The notes under the pieces: generated by a model
The model's database searches: none
The model's input: only the letters and a program-made list of their open reading frames with translations
Told to the model about the DNA's origin: nothing
Source of the DNA: Fragum whitleyi
Taxonomy: Eukaryota; Mollusca; Bivalvia; Cardiida; Cardiidae
DNA: 64,000 bases
Direction of reading: 5' to 3'
Assembly (NCBI GenBank): GCA_948146395.1
Contig: OX411556.1
Location: forward strand, 5,679,083-5,743,082
Shown: piece after piece, positions 43,893 through 55,075 of the stretch
How the letters are laid out: each line of letters opens with the position of its first letter
Numbering within the stretch: position 1 is the first letter of the stretch
Position numbers and translations under genes: made by a program

Positions 43893-45330
43893 ATATTCCT
43901 GCTAAGCTTCTCAAGTATTCGAAACCCACTTCCTTATATGGATAAACAATAAGCAAACATTACATTCAAGTCACATTATATACCCAATCGTGATAACAGA
44001 ATAGAATGAGGTATATGCATAAGGTCAGAGACTCGCAGTGCAAGATCCGAAGATCGAATCTCCCTCTCACCTTTTCTTATATATCTACATGATGTAATTT
44101 CCTATTGCTCAGTGACCTATACATAAACTGAAATAAGCTTTTAGAAAAGTAACGGATAGATTTTTCATTTTTCATAATCCTCCGTTTCGATCCCTGGCTA
44201 TGTTAGTAAGATCTTATTTTATCTAAAATAAATATCTTTCTTGTGAACTCGTGGATATTATCGAAAGTTAACGAAAGATAATGAAAGACAAGCCAACTGT
44301 GTTTTCCAATAGAAATGCCTTTTTGACTCGTCGAATGTATACGAAGCCACTGGAATTACAAGTAAAAAATGCATACGAGATATTCAGTCTGATAACAACT
44401 GTTTTTTCTTGGTTTGTGAGTATTTGAATTTGATTTGATTTGAATTGGGGTTTTACGTCGCTTTCAACATTCTTTCAGTTATATCGCGACGACTGGAGCA
44501 CCTAACGATGGATTCCTGGTATTTCTCACACAAGTACTACCACCACATCCCTTTCCTAGCCTCCAGTTGCTATTCCACATAGGTTTACGATTATCTACCC
44601 ATTGGTGGAAGACAAATGTCGGAAAGGATAAGTGCCGCGGCCGGGGATCGAACCCGTGCGAATAAAGACCCCTGGATTAGAAGTCCGGCGCGCTACCCTT
44701 GAATTATTTTTCGATATGACAAATCATTTGAAAAATAGTGGACATGAATTTCAGTATGTATTTCGATCTACGACAAATGAAAAATACGACACCAAAAATG
44801 ATCATTTTTATGCGAGAATCTGAATATGGGTCTGTCGCTATCGGCAATCACAAATAATTCAGTTCTGTCATCTACGTCAACCCCGTGAAATTCCGACTGT
44901 CTACAGAGGCAACATTTTTCTTACTACATGTCGTCTTTGGGGATCCGGTGTGTGTTAATTTTTTTTAATCATAGCTTCAAATTTGGAAGAAATATCGGCG
45001 GATGATTAGACTTCAGCTGTGTACAGATTAAAATAGCATTAATTGAAAGATAGGCGAAATATGAGAGCATAAAGTCTAATTTCGTAACTTTTCATGGAAA
45101 ACCTCCGAAATAATCATTAATTGTGGCCTTAATTGGGAGGGATATGAGTAAAGATTTATTCTATAGAAGCGCTGAACACTTACACGATCATTTATCTGCT
45201 TTAGAATACCAAAGCTTCAATCGTTTATTTACACGAATAAATTTATTTGACCTACCGTCTCCTCGGCATAATGTTCCGATGCTGTCATCGTTGACTCTCA
45301 CCCGTCATCGCCGTAACCGGTTGTACGGTG
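43893..45330. repeat. Right arm of giant inverted repeat, with two insertions
   Basis: It pairs with 42208-42989. Two blocks are absent from the left arm: about 44077-44407 (unidentified, ~330 bp) and 44429-44698 (a SINE). Removal of these leaves arms of equal length. Confidence 0.88.
44429..44698 (-). mobile_element. SINE with tRNA-Arg-like head
   Basis: Reading the minus strand: a tRNA-like head with AGCGCGCCGGACTTCTAATC (anticodon loop like tRNA-Arg TCT) and the B box GGTTCGATCCC (44644-44654), then the shared SINE body, GACGTAAAACCCC and a CAAAT-rich tail. It is the most complete copy in the window. It is absent from the matching place in the left arm. Confidence 0.82.
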
Positions 45331-45398
45331 TGATGAATACTATTCCGAAGAAACCTCGGAGCATGACGATGAAGCATGGCGTTTCCGTTATACTGTAA
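45123..45398 (+). CDS. Conserved small ORF in right arm (hypothetical)
   Basis: A 91-codon ORF is homologous for ~60 residues to the ORF at 42170-42421, including LFYRSAEHLHDHLSALEYQS and HRRNRLYG, then diverges where the inverted repeat ends. Function is unknown; see the left-arm entry. Confidence 0.3.
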   Translation: MALIGRDMSKDLFYRSAEHLHDHLSALEYQSFNRLFTRINLFDLPSPRHNVPMLSSLTLTRHRRNRLYGVMNTIPKKPRSMTMKHGVSVIL

Positions 45399-46367
45399 AA
45401 ATTACAGGTATGCGTGGACTTATACATGTAAGTTTACCGGAATACAAGGCACATAGTCGTGGAGCAGACGATTCAATTAAAAAGAATAAATGTTCCTGTT
45501 TTCATGTGAGAGGGGATTTAAAATTATTTCCAGACAAAAAAAAAAACTTAAGCGCATTAAAAAAATGAAAATTTATATTTTTTCCACCCGCATCTAAAAA
45601 TTAGTAAATAAGACATTCAATTTATGTATTTATTCTCTAATTCATAAATTCACCAAATATCGCCGTTCTATACAGTAAAAAGCATGGGCGATAACGGGTT
45701 AACAGAGCTAACACGTGCTCTCATACTTTACGATTGAATTCCGCAGGTTAGTCGTGTTTTGCCGAAGAGAAACGACCGATATTTAATTTATTTAAATCAC
45801 AAAGGCCAGGTTCAGGTCAATATGCTTTCACTATACCTTGGTGATCCAAGCCAAAATCACGATGTTTTTAGCGAAGAACGACCAGAAGACATATTTTGAA
45901 ATTGACATATTCTTGGGCTTTAAAATTTCACCAGACGGACTTTTCAGCGATTTAGTTTGAATTGTAGTATGTTAGAAGATGACTTTCTCTTTACAAAATA
46001 TAAGACTGAGCCGAATTCGATCATAACGTTGAATTTTCCATGAATAACAAAAGCGTCATAACTACAACGTGGCCTCAATGGCAAAGTAGAAAAGACAAAT
46101 TGGTCGTCCGTCGACAAATTTTGGAAAGTATCCATGGTTGTGACCTAGACTTATTGTCAGTCTAGGCCCAATGTTTAAGTTTCTTTATCGAGACAAGAGA
46201 ATAATGGGGTTCAAAAACGTCGTTTTCAAATATACATGGATCATGGACACTCAAAAGGTGTTAAAATTAACATATAAAAACTGGTAGATGTCTCACTGAC
46301 ACACTACGATAAGAAGATTTGCAACCTGTCATAATTTGAAGTTTCCACTACCTTCTGGACGGTGTGC

Positions 46368-46575
46368 GGTAAAAATGCCAGAGGTAAAAATGCCATAGGT
46401 AAAACCTCTGACATTTTTACCTCTGGCATTTTTACGTACATTCTATTTTTCATATATTCTGGCATTTTTACCTCTGGCATTATTACCTATGACATTTTTA
46501 CCATTTTAGCTATGGCATTATTACCTATTGCATTTTTACCTCTGACATTTTTACCTATGGCATTTTTACCTACAT
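46368..46575. repeat. 15-bp minisatellite with an inverted start
   Basis: GGTAAAAATGCCAGA-type units (two at the left) are followed by their complement TCTGGCATTTTTACC repeated about eight times, with variants such as GGCATTATTACCTAT. The left and right parts can fold on each other. The 46362-46634 ORF is a by-product of the 15-bp period. Confidence 0.75.
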
Positions 46576-46984
46576 TCTTCCGGACACTTATATACCTGTA
46601 CATGCGATTGAGGAAATGTGTAATAAATCGCTGAATAAAACTAGAAATAACTCTACTTTCTTTTACTGCTAAATTATCAGTCTTACAATACGAATATTCG
46701 TTTCCGAAAATCAAATATTCGGATATTCGTTCCAATCCCTAATTCATAGTACTTAGTACTAGTTACATGTGGTAACGTACAGGGCTGCCAATTATCTGAC
46801 CGAAAATTCAAACCCGTCTCGGCCAACTTTTATCCGACATTTATCAAAAGTCATTTGTCTTCCATCATTAGTTGTATGATAAGTAGTTACATGTAGTCTC
46901 AATATTGAGCATTACATGTGGATGCGACTAGTCCAAAAATAGCATCGCACTTCGAGGACAGAAATCTGTACTAGATTAGTAGTG

Positions 46985-47130
46985 CGCCTAAGTGTGCAGG
47001 GAGCAGCTGGTGTTTCGAATCAAATGTTGTAGTTGTACTGGTACGACAAACGACAGGACGACATGGGTAGGTGCACCCGCCTCTAGGATATAATTGTAAA
47101 ATAAATGAAATTGACGTTAAAGGGCAAACA
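46985..47130 (+). mobile_element. Diverged SINE-like fragment
   Basis: AGCAGCTGGTGTTTCGAATC, GTTGTAGTTGTACTGG, GGTAGGTGCACCCGCCTC and GACGTTAAAGGGCAAACAAA resemble a degraded copy of the SINE body and tail. Confidence 0.45.
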
Positions 47131-47159
47131 AATTCCTTTATCAACTGGACTCGCCGATT

Positions 47160-48115
47160 GTAGGAAAGAATGTAACAGGAAAAAAAGTAACGGAAAAAAA
47201 AGTAACACGAAAAAAAGAAACAGGAAAAAAAGTAAGTTTTACCTAAAAATAGCACTTTACAACTTAGTCATGGCTTAAGTGAAAAGAATATTTTGAAAAA
47301 AAATAGTAATAAATAAATAAAAAAATAATTTATTATGAAATAGGAACTTTGATAATTCATTATGTTTTGGGTTTCATTTTTGTAAAAAGAATTTAACACC
47401 TGTTAAAGTGTTGTTACGTGACATACTTGTCAAGATATTTGGTTTCTGATCTTAGATTTGAACTTTTACACTTTTACCCAATAAACAAACTAAGGCTAAT
47501 TGCTTATTGTAAAATGTTATTGAAGCTTCAGCCTATTTTTTGCTCAGTTGAAAATTTTCTTATATTTAGTATGGAAAGTTCCTGTATAGTACTTTCCCTG
47601 TTAGTAATTCACAAAAATAGCTGTTACAGTAATAAAAAATAACCAAAATGCTAACTTTCTTAACTAGATCTACAACCACAAACAACAACAAACAACCCAC
47701 TTTTCTACTTTTGACTTCTTTTTACTTCTTTTATTTTTTCCTTTCCAATATTTTTCTTATAAATAATTAAATTATAAGATGCTTTTCCTTCAAGTTAAAA
47801 ATACTGTCCTTAGATCAATGAAGTAATTTCAATTTACAAAATTGATTTTTTTTATTTTGACAGAGGTTTACAACATGCATGGGTCTTTATTATTTCTCTT
47901 ATATTTCATTGAATAAAAGTCAACATTCAGATTTAAGGTCACATGTTCTTCATTGAATAATTTAAGATACCAAAAGACTCATTTTGGAAATAAACTAGAA
48001 TGAAATGTAAGCGAAATTTGTATAACTTGAACAATTGTTACTTTCTTTCCTGATACTTTTTTTTCTAGCTGAAATTGTTACTTTTTCCCGTTACTTTTTT
48101 TCATGTTACTTTCTA
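47160..48115. mobile_element. Foldback-like element with iterated terminal repeats
   Basis: The left ~75 bp is made of GTAACAGGAAAAAAA-type units. The right ~75 bp (about 48038-48115) is the inverted version (TTTTTTTCATGTTACTTTCT). The ends read TAGGAAAGAATGTAAC and its near-complement GTTACTTTCTATCCTA. The interior (47240-48037) is AT-rich with no supported gene. Confidence 0.6.
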
Positions 48116-48169
48116 TCCTAGTTATTTAACTTGTTATTCATAATCAAGAGTCGTATTTTCTGATATTTC

Positions 48170-48345
48170 TATTTTTGTACTTTTTATTTATTTATTCCTT
48201 TTATTTATATATTTATGTATTAATCTTTTATTTATTTATTTTTTTATCTATCTATTTTTTATTTATTTATTTGTTTATTTACTAATTTATTTATTTCTTT
48301 ATTCGTTTATTTATTTATTTATTTATTTATTTATTAGATATTTTC
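48170..48345. repeat. (TTTA)n simple repeat
   Basis: Imperfect TTTA/TTTAT microsatellite, about 175 bp. Confidence 0.9.
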
Positions 48346-48654
48346 GGTCATTATGAAGATATTTACAGTAACTTTTGGTCCTGGATCTATATTTTACATT
48401 ATATACTACTCAAAGTTTGCTAAGCACCAAAATTTTTTATTCTATAATTTCAGGAAAAAATGAAATTTGTTTTTTAAAAATGTTGGAAAATATCGATTGT
48501 TATCAGTTTATCAAATTTTAAGAAGAAAATAAAGCTTTATAATGATAAGAAGACTTGAAATGTAGAACAAACAGGGAGACCCTAGAAATTGGTCTGTTTT
48601 CTTGAAAATTGAAAAAAGCGAATTTGACCAAAAATGTGTTCTTTCAATTGCATT

Positions 48655-49610
48655 TCGTTCAATAAAGAGTATGAGAGCCGGCACTGTCAATAACAGCCTG
48701 ACAGCCCTTCTGCATACTCCTGATTAAGTTCTGGATTACTCTTTGGGGAATAACAGACCATTCTTCTCTAAGGATCTAGTCGAGCACTTGGCTGGACCTG
48801 GCAAGCCGAAACCCGGACCTGTAGAGCATTCCACATATGCCCTATCGAATTTCAGTTCGGTGAGCGAGCCGGCCAGTCCAGACGTGGAATGCCCTCTTCT
48901 TGGCGATACTCTTTGACTATACGGGCCGTGTGTGAAGAGGCATTATCATCCATTAAAATGAACCCATACCCAATAGCACTAGCGTAAAATCTTACATGGA
49001 TATTGAGGATTTCATCAATGTACTACGAGCTGTCAGAGTATATATCTTTCTAAAATAACAAGATCAGTCCGCCCATCCCAGCTGATGCTACCTCAAACCA
49101 TGATGGACCCATCTCCATAACGATCGTGCTTAGCAATGTTTGCTGCATAAGACCTTATCCCCGGCCTTCTCCACACCCAAGCCCGCCTATCAGTGTAGTC
49201 CAGGCAATACTCGGACACATCCGTGAATAGCACGGGCAGCCAGCGTCTTATGCACCAGCCAACGTGGTCCAATGCACAAGTTTACCGACGCCGACAATGA
49301 ACTCGGGACAGCGGAATACGAATAATTGGTCTTCTTGACCTCAGGTTATGCTCGTGCAGCCGTGTTCGTATGGTTTGAGTCGAAACTCGCACTCCCGAGG
49401 CGTTTTGAAGGTCGGAACGTAACCTGTTCCTTCGGGCTTGAATTACCAAAAAACAGTCTTCTGCGACGGAGGTAGCTCTACTCCTACATCCACCATGTCT
49501 CCTTACAAGTGTACCATACTGTTGGTATCGTACCCAAGCTCTGATTACAACAGTTTAGTGTAGCCCCATTTGCATGCCAACATCACGGTGGGAAACTAAG
49601 CATCTACACT
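48655..49610 (-). pseudogene. Tc1-family transposase pseudogene
   Basis: This was a cut-and-paste transposase. The minus strand shows, in order, a helix-turn-helix region ending VSTQTIRTRLHEHNLRSRRP, the first catalytic segment (FTDVSEYCLDYTD), WVWRRPG, ISWDGRTDLVI, the second catalytic segment (FILMDDNASSHTA) and DWPARSPN followed by a stop. The usual third acidic residue in the N-x-x-E-H motif reads Gly, and several in-frame stops (for example in the SIMV stretch) and frame changes are present. The C-terminus keeps IPQRVIQNLIRSM near 48700. It cannot be active. Confidence 0.85.
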
Positions 49611-49772
49611 AAACCTGTACATTCAGAAAATGAGAAAGGACAGGTAAGAAACCGGGGTTCCACATTTTGCACAAGTCTCAAGAGAACACAGCGTGTCAAA
49701 TTTGGTTAAGTATACATTACATATCTTGTCAAAACATTATTGTACAATTTTAACACGAGTGTTTTTTTAAAT

Positions 49773-51436
49773 CAGGGGCCTCTTTCAAGAAAGGTCCTAC
49801 GATTGAAATGTGGTCGTATCGCAATCGTACGATAAAAATTGGCTTTCAAGAAACTTTTTGGCGTTCAAGAAAGGCGTCGTATCGTGAAATATACGATAAA
49901 ATATACGACACCTTCAGACCAGTCGTAAATTTTACGATTTTGTCCCTATGGGCCTAAAATTTTCCTCGGATTCCTTTCTAGCTCTCGTGGATGTTAGAAC
50001 GATTATTCAGCTATGCACATGCCAAATTTCCCAGTACAATATGGTGTAATAAACGAGATATATTGAAAACAATTGATGTACCATCATTTTGATGCTTGAT
50101 TTTACTCTGCGATAATCCTACGATTGTCGCAAAATGTTTAGATAGTGGTTACAAGTTGTTTTTTACCGTAGGAATCGAGCCTTTCATGATCATGACCGAA
50201 AATGTTTGCTTACCCTTCCTAGTGACACAGAACGTGGGGTATACCAAATCAATAGATTTTTTTACACATACATAAATTACTTACTTTTTAAAAATAAATT
50301 ATTCTCACATTATGCAATATGGATTCCTGTGTTTCATGCTTCAAGTACTACATTAGATAAAGGAAAACTCCACAGTCTATAGTCAAAACCATACAATTCT
50401 TGATAGATAGGAGGATTGCTTATTATCATCATCATCAACAACAGCATCATCAACAACAAAACCGCTGCACCCGATAAGTTTTTCTCTCTCTCTTTTCGTC
50501 AAAGATGAACTAAGCAAATAATAAAGTAAATACAATAATTGAACGGCGATACTAAGCCAGATGAACATGCCTAAGCTAAATATAACTGTTGTAGTTACAC
50601 GGATCCGACAACGACCACTTTACTAGAACTGAAGTTATTGGTACTTCTGTATGAAAGCGATGGAATATAATATCCATCTAAAGTTCGTTTCAATACCATC
50701 CATCTATAATTCGTTTCAATAGAGTCCATATAGGCACTTTTCAGATTTGAAGACTAACATAACAAATACATATAAGAAAAATGGATGAGCCATTTTTCAT
50801 CTTACCTTAGCAATTTTGTATTCTTATACATGCAAAAACTTCAATGTGACCAGAAAACAACCAACCAAACAAACAACAATGATAATAAAATATAATGAAA
50901 ATAAAGTCATACGCCGAAAACTTGGTGCAGATGATCTTTAACTAGAATATGTGCATTTTTACCACGTTGTCCAATGTTTGATTGCTCCACATTCGGCGCG
51001 ACAGTCGGTATACTTTCATTGACAAGGGAATAGTCAGTGAAAGCTAAATTAACTTTGCAATTATGAGCACTTGCAAAATTATCTTGACATAGATATTTAT
51101 ATATCGATGAGAAATGTGAAGTTCGACGAATTTAGTTTTAAAAAACCTCGTTAAATATGAATAAATATACAAGTAAATGGCTTTTCTACGGTCAGTTTGC
51201 AGATTTACCCTTTTTGGTCTTGTAAAATGCGGACACTTTACCCGCTAACGCGGAAGGCTATATCATATGATCGGCACGTGCAGATGTGAAAGATCAACTT
51301 TACGATAATCTTATGAGGTCGTATAGTCTGCGATTTTTTACGATATTTTTGTGAAAGCCGTTTACGACCGTCTTAAATATAATCGTACGATGATTATAAG
51401 ATAAATCGTACGATATTTTTCTTGAAAGAGGCCCTA
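49773..51436. mobile_element. Non-autonomous DNA element nested in the Tc1 copy
   Basis: Perfect 17-bp inverted ends: GGGCCTCTTTCAAGAAA (49776-49792) and its complement (51418-51434). Subterminal regions on both sides are dense in CGTACGAT, TACGAT and ATCGTA motifs, like transposase-binding repeats. The ~1.66 kb interior has no transposase. Exact boundaries and target duplication are not settled. Confidence 0.65.
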
Positions 51437-51481
51437 GGTCCTGTAGGATAGCGAAAAAGTTTGGTGCTTAGCAAAGAGTAG

Positions 51482-51915
51482 TACAATTAATAACATTATG
51501 AAATTGACATTTATCTCAATCAAAACCATTCTTAATCGTTCACTCAGCACTCCATTCATTCATGCATTCCAGACACTCACTCAAACCTTTCAAAAACGCT
51601 CCAAATTCACTGAAAATCACATAAAAACAACTTCGTTCAAAATAAATATAGTTAGGAAAAAATCGGGATTAAATTTATTTTATTGAAATTTTAAGCGTCT
51701 GATGGGTTCTTGAAGAAATAAAGAGCTATCTATAGAACTTGTGTGCATATTTGATTAAAGGGAGGTAATCAATTTTGCTAATTTTGTTCATCCTGAACAA
51801 AATTTGCAACACTGGATTACTTCCCATTAAATTCACTCAAAAGTCGCTCCTCGCATTCATTCAATTTCATTCCTAAATCATTCACTTTGACAATTTCACG
51901 ATGTTGTTAACTGTA
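51482..51915. mobile_element. Family A MITE abutting Tc1 end
   Basis: TA-CAATTAATAACATTATG to …CACGATGTTGTTAACTG-TA, 434 bp, with core GCTAATTTTGTTCATCCTG. Its left TA (51482-51483) is also the right TA of the Tc1 element. Confidence 0.75.
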
Positions 51916-52895
51916 TATCAAATGACATAGACCGAAATAGAAGTCCTCTAAAGTGATTAATTCTATGGCATTTGACGAACAACGAAATGCCTTTAGGACA
52001 CAATAACGTTAGGCTAATCTCTGATCGTTTGTATGCAAGAACACGGCCATTATTGTAATCTAAACTACCAGACAATGACTTTTAGCATTCAACTTTGTTT
52101 GTTCTGGAAATTGGTCTATTGGAAATTTGTGGTTTGTTTGAGAGAACGCGAGAAGAGAGAGAAAGTCGGAGAGTAAAGGCGGAGATAGCAAAAGAATGAA
52201 AGGAATATGAAGAAACAATACGAGAAGAAGATAATACTGCTAAAGATACATGTATTTCGTCAATCAGAAAATTGGGCATTTAGATATTGAGAGATGGATA
52301 GACAGATAAAATATGTAGTTACGTACCTTGGTTAATTTGACCCGAAATTGACCTCTGTGGAAAAAATGTTTAAATTACAATTTCCGACGTATTTTATCAA
52401 TTAACAAAATATGAATTACATTCAATACCGTTTGTCATTCATTTCTATTAAATGAAGTACAAAGCCGAGTAGGAATGATCAGCTTTCTATCATCTAAATA
52501 GCTGGGGTCAGATTTGGGTCAATAAAAACGCGCTTTATGTCTTATTATTATCATCGTTTTGTGATCATTCCTCAATGAAAACGATTTTCAGTACGCAATT
52601 ATCTTAAAATGTGCACGCAAAGTAGTCCCATTGACAATTTGTCTTTCGCCGAATAAATATTTACATGTTTTCTTTATAACACATTGAATAAATCAGGAGA
52701 TGTGAAGAGCTTTTTGCAAGGCGTTGCTTGTTTTAAAACACAGACCTTTTAACTATTTGGTTCAATAAGGTATAAATGTAGCCCATATTTGTTTTCAAAA
52801 TAGAAATAGATTCTTCCAAGTTAAGGGCTTACAGGATGTAGTCGAGTTCACATTAAGGGCAGTTTGATGAGAAAGTAATATTTTTTGTTTATGGG
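51916..52895. other. No feature supported
   Basis: An AG-rich ORF shadow (52082-52279) is not convincing. No other feature seen. Confidence 0.4.
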
Positions 52896-53329
52896 TACAT
52901 TTAAGAACATTGTGAAATTGACAAGGTGAACGCTTATGGAGTGATTTCGGAATGAAATTGAATTAGTGTGTGGAGCGAGTTTTGAGTGAAATTAAAGGTA
53001 GCTAATCTAATATTGCTAATTGTGTTCAAGATGAACAATATTAGCGATATTAATTACCTCCCTTTAGTAAAATACTTTTCTGTTTGAACGTCTTCGTGGA
53101 CCAATCAGACACTTGAAAGTCCACACCAGCTAATAAAATCGTTGAAAAAAATAGATAGATTTGAATTTATTGTTGAAAGCCTTGAACGATTTTTAAATGT
53201 TTCATAATGATTTCGGAGCATTTGATCAATTTGAGTGATTAGTTGGCATGAATGTATGATGCGCTGAGTGAATGTTTAAGAATGCTTTTGATCGGAGTGA
53301 ATGTCAATTTTACGATTTTTTTAACTGTA
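52896..53329. mobile_element. Family A MITE
   Basis: TA-CATTTAAGAACATTGTGAA to …TTTACGATTTTTTTAACTG-TA, 434 bp with the core GCTAATTGTGTTCAAGATG. Confidence 0.72.
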
Positions 53330-53687
53330 TCTCCAAATGAATAAATAAGCGAAACTGGTATTTAAAATACCTATATCTTGAAAACGTATGTTTGTAAGAG
53401 AGTTGGTTTCCGGTCAGTTGGTTTCCGTTCACAGCTTTGACCTGCATGGTACATTTTAACTAAGTTTAAACCAGGGCTACATCGCTTACAAAAGACGAAG
53501 GTCATTTTTGAGTAATTAAGAGTAAGATTGGCTGTGTCAATCGTTGTTCTCTATATTTATCAATTTTAGTTATATAATTAAAATCTTTCGCACAAATCTC
53601 GAAAAATGCAGTAACCTAGTTTTTTTGTGCGGAAATCGGTTCGAAATTTCAACTACATGTAGTTTAATAGATAAGCTTGAAACTTAT
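53330..53687. other. No feature supported
   Basis: Spacer between MITEs. Confidence 0.35.
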
Positions 53688-54118
53688 TACAGCTAACAAC
53701 ATCGTGCAATTGACAAGAGGAGTGTGATTTTGGAATGACTTTAGAATGAAATTGAATGAATGTGTGGAGTGAGTTTTGAGTGCATTACATGGAGGTATTA
53801 CAGTATCGCTAATTTTGTTCAAGATAAACAAAATTAGCGATACTTATCACCTCCCTTTATTGAAATATTCATACAGGTTCTATGAATAGCTTTCTGTGTC
53901 TTTACGAACCAACCTTACGTTTATAAAATTCAATTATGCTAGTGAAATCTTGTATTTTTTCTACCAATTTTTATTTCGAATGTAGTTGTTAATCTTATTA
54001 TTTTTAGTAATCTTTAGCGTATTTGAATGGTTTGAGTGAGTGTTTGGAATGAATGGAGCGCTAAGTAAGCATTTAAGAATAGGTTTGATCGGAATGACAG
54101 ATAATTTTACTTACTCTA
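53688..54118. mobile_element. Family A MITE, right end eroded
   Basis: TA-CAGCTAACAACATCGTGCA at the left, core GCTAATTTTGTTCAAGATA, GAATGGAGCGCTAAG arm; the right end reads TTACTTACTC-TA. Confidence 0.65.
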
Positions 54119-54402
54119 TGTCTTCTTCATATCCCTTTGGTAAAAAAGAACTCCAAACCTTCAGACAAAGGCCTCTTACCACAGCGACAAGGGGTCTGAT
54201 CCGGATACTTTTTGATTCTTTTCTCCCTTCATTACCTAGCATTTCGATCAAAGGACATTTATTTGTGATTGCGCTTTGTTCGGCCGCGCGAAAGCCATTC
54301 CTTTAAAAAATGAAAATATCAAAACAAATCCTTGCCATGGGGATTAATTTCGCGAGAATGACCCACTGTATCAATATCATCCAACGAATGTCGAACAGTT
54401 GA
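54119..54402. other. Less AT-rich spacer, no gene called
   Basis: An open frame (54040-54306) extends from the MITE into sequence that looks less AT-rich than its surroundings, but no domain is recognised and it begins in a repeat. Confidence 0.3.
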
Positions 54403-54828
54403 TACAGTTAATTACATCGTGAAATTGAAATTTAAATCAATCAAAACCATTCTTAATCGTTCACTCAACACTCCATTCATTCATTCCAGACACTCACTCA
54501 AACCATTCAAAAACGATCCACATTCACTGTAAATCACATAAAAAACGTTCAAAATAAAAATAGCTTGGAAAAAATCGGGATTTAATCTATTTAATTGAAA
54601 TTGTAAGCGCCTGATAGGTTCTTGAAGAAATAGAGAGCTATCTATAGAACTTGCATGCATATTTTATTAAAGGGAGGTAATCAATATTGCTAATTTTGTT
54701 CATCCTGAACAAAATTTGCAATACGGGATTACCTCTCATTAAATTCACTCAAAAGTCGCCCCTCGCATTCATTCCTTAATCGTTCCATAATCAACCACTT
54801 GGTCAATTTCACGATGTTGTTAACTGTA
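54403..54828. mobile_element. Family A MITE
   Basis: TA-CAGTTAATTACATCGTGAA to …CGATGTTGTTAACTG-TA, 426 bp, core GCTAATTTTGTTCATCCTG. Confidence 0.75.
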
Positions 54829-54847
54829 ACACGACTTCAACAATTGT

Positions 54848-55075
54848 GTGTAAAGTGTCGATCCTAGTCAGTCTGCGCGGTCTGCACAGGCTTACTAGAA
54901 TCTGCACTTTTCACTTTTTGCATATTTTCCGATTCTAGAATGGCCCATCTCCTTTCCTTTGAAATGTTTTTTTCAATGCAATCCCTGGTTGGCCCGTACT
55001 GGAACCAATCTCCCTTTTCATATATTCTTTTCACGGAGCTCCCCGATGGCTCCTTTTCGCATGACGGGTGAAAAT
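54848..55075. mobile_element. MITE related to 25553-25811, opposite orientation
   Basis: TAAAGTGTCGATCCTAGTCA, TTCTAGAATGGCCCATCT and the end GATGGCTCCTTTTCGCATGA match the complement of the earlier copy. Confidence 0.55.

Larger units (their letters stand above)
41742..46741. mobile_element. ~5 kb hAT-like element without transposase
   Basis: The left end TAGGGATGGGAACGAATA (41742-41759) is matched in reverse by TATTCGTTCCAATCCCTA (46724-46741) with one mismatch, and both ends run into ATATTCG-rich sequence. The 8 bp outside each end, ATTTTTAG (41734-41741) and ATTCATAG (46742-46749), match at 6 of 8, like a decayed 8-bp hAT target duplication. The interior carries a large inverted repeat, two SINEs and a minisatellite but no transposase. 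Confidence 0.55.
48404..51483 (-). mobile_element. Tc1/mariner element, dead and interrupted
   Basis: The left end TA-CTACTCAAAGTTTGCTAAG (48404 on) and right end CTTAGCAAAGAGTAG-TA (to 51483) are inverted, differ by a small indel, and both carry TA. A minus-strand transposase relic lies inside the left half. Another DNA element is inserted at 49773-51436. Without that insertion the element is about 1.4 kb, close to normal Tc1 size. Confidence 0.8.

Noticed and set aside
44640..44698. Functional tRNA-Arg gene
   Set aside because: The A and B boxes are good, but the segment is joined to the SINE body and the acceptor stem is not closed; it is a SINE head.
45123..45398. Conserved ORF as proof of a functional gene
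   Set aside because: Its match to 42170-42421 can be explained by the palindrome alone; the few differences do not show selection.
54040..54306. 88-codon ORF
   Set aside because: It starts in a family A MITE arm and shows no domain.
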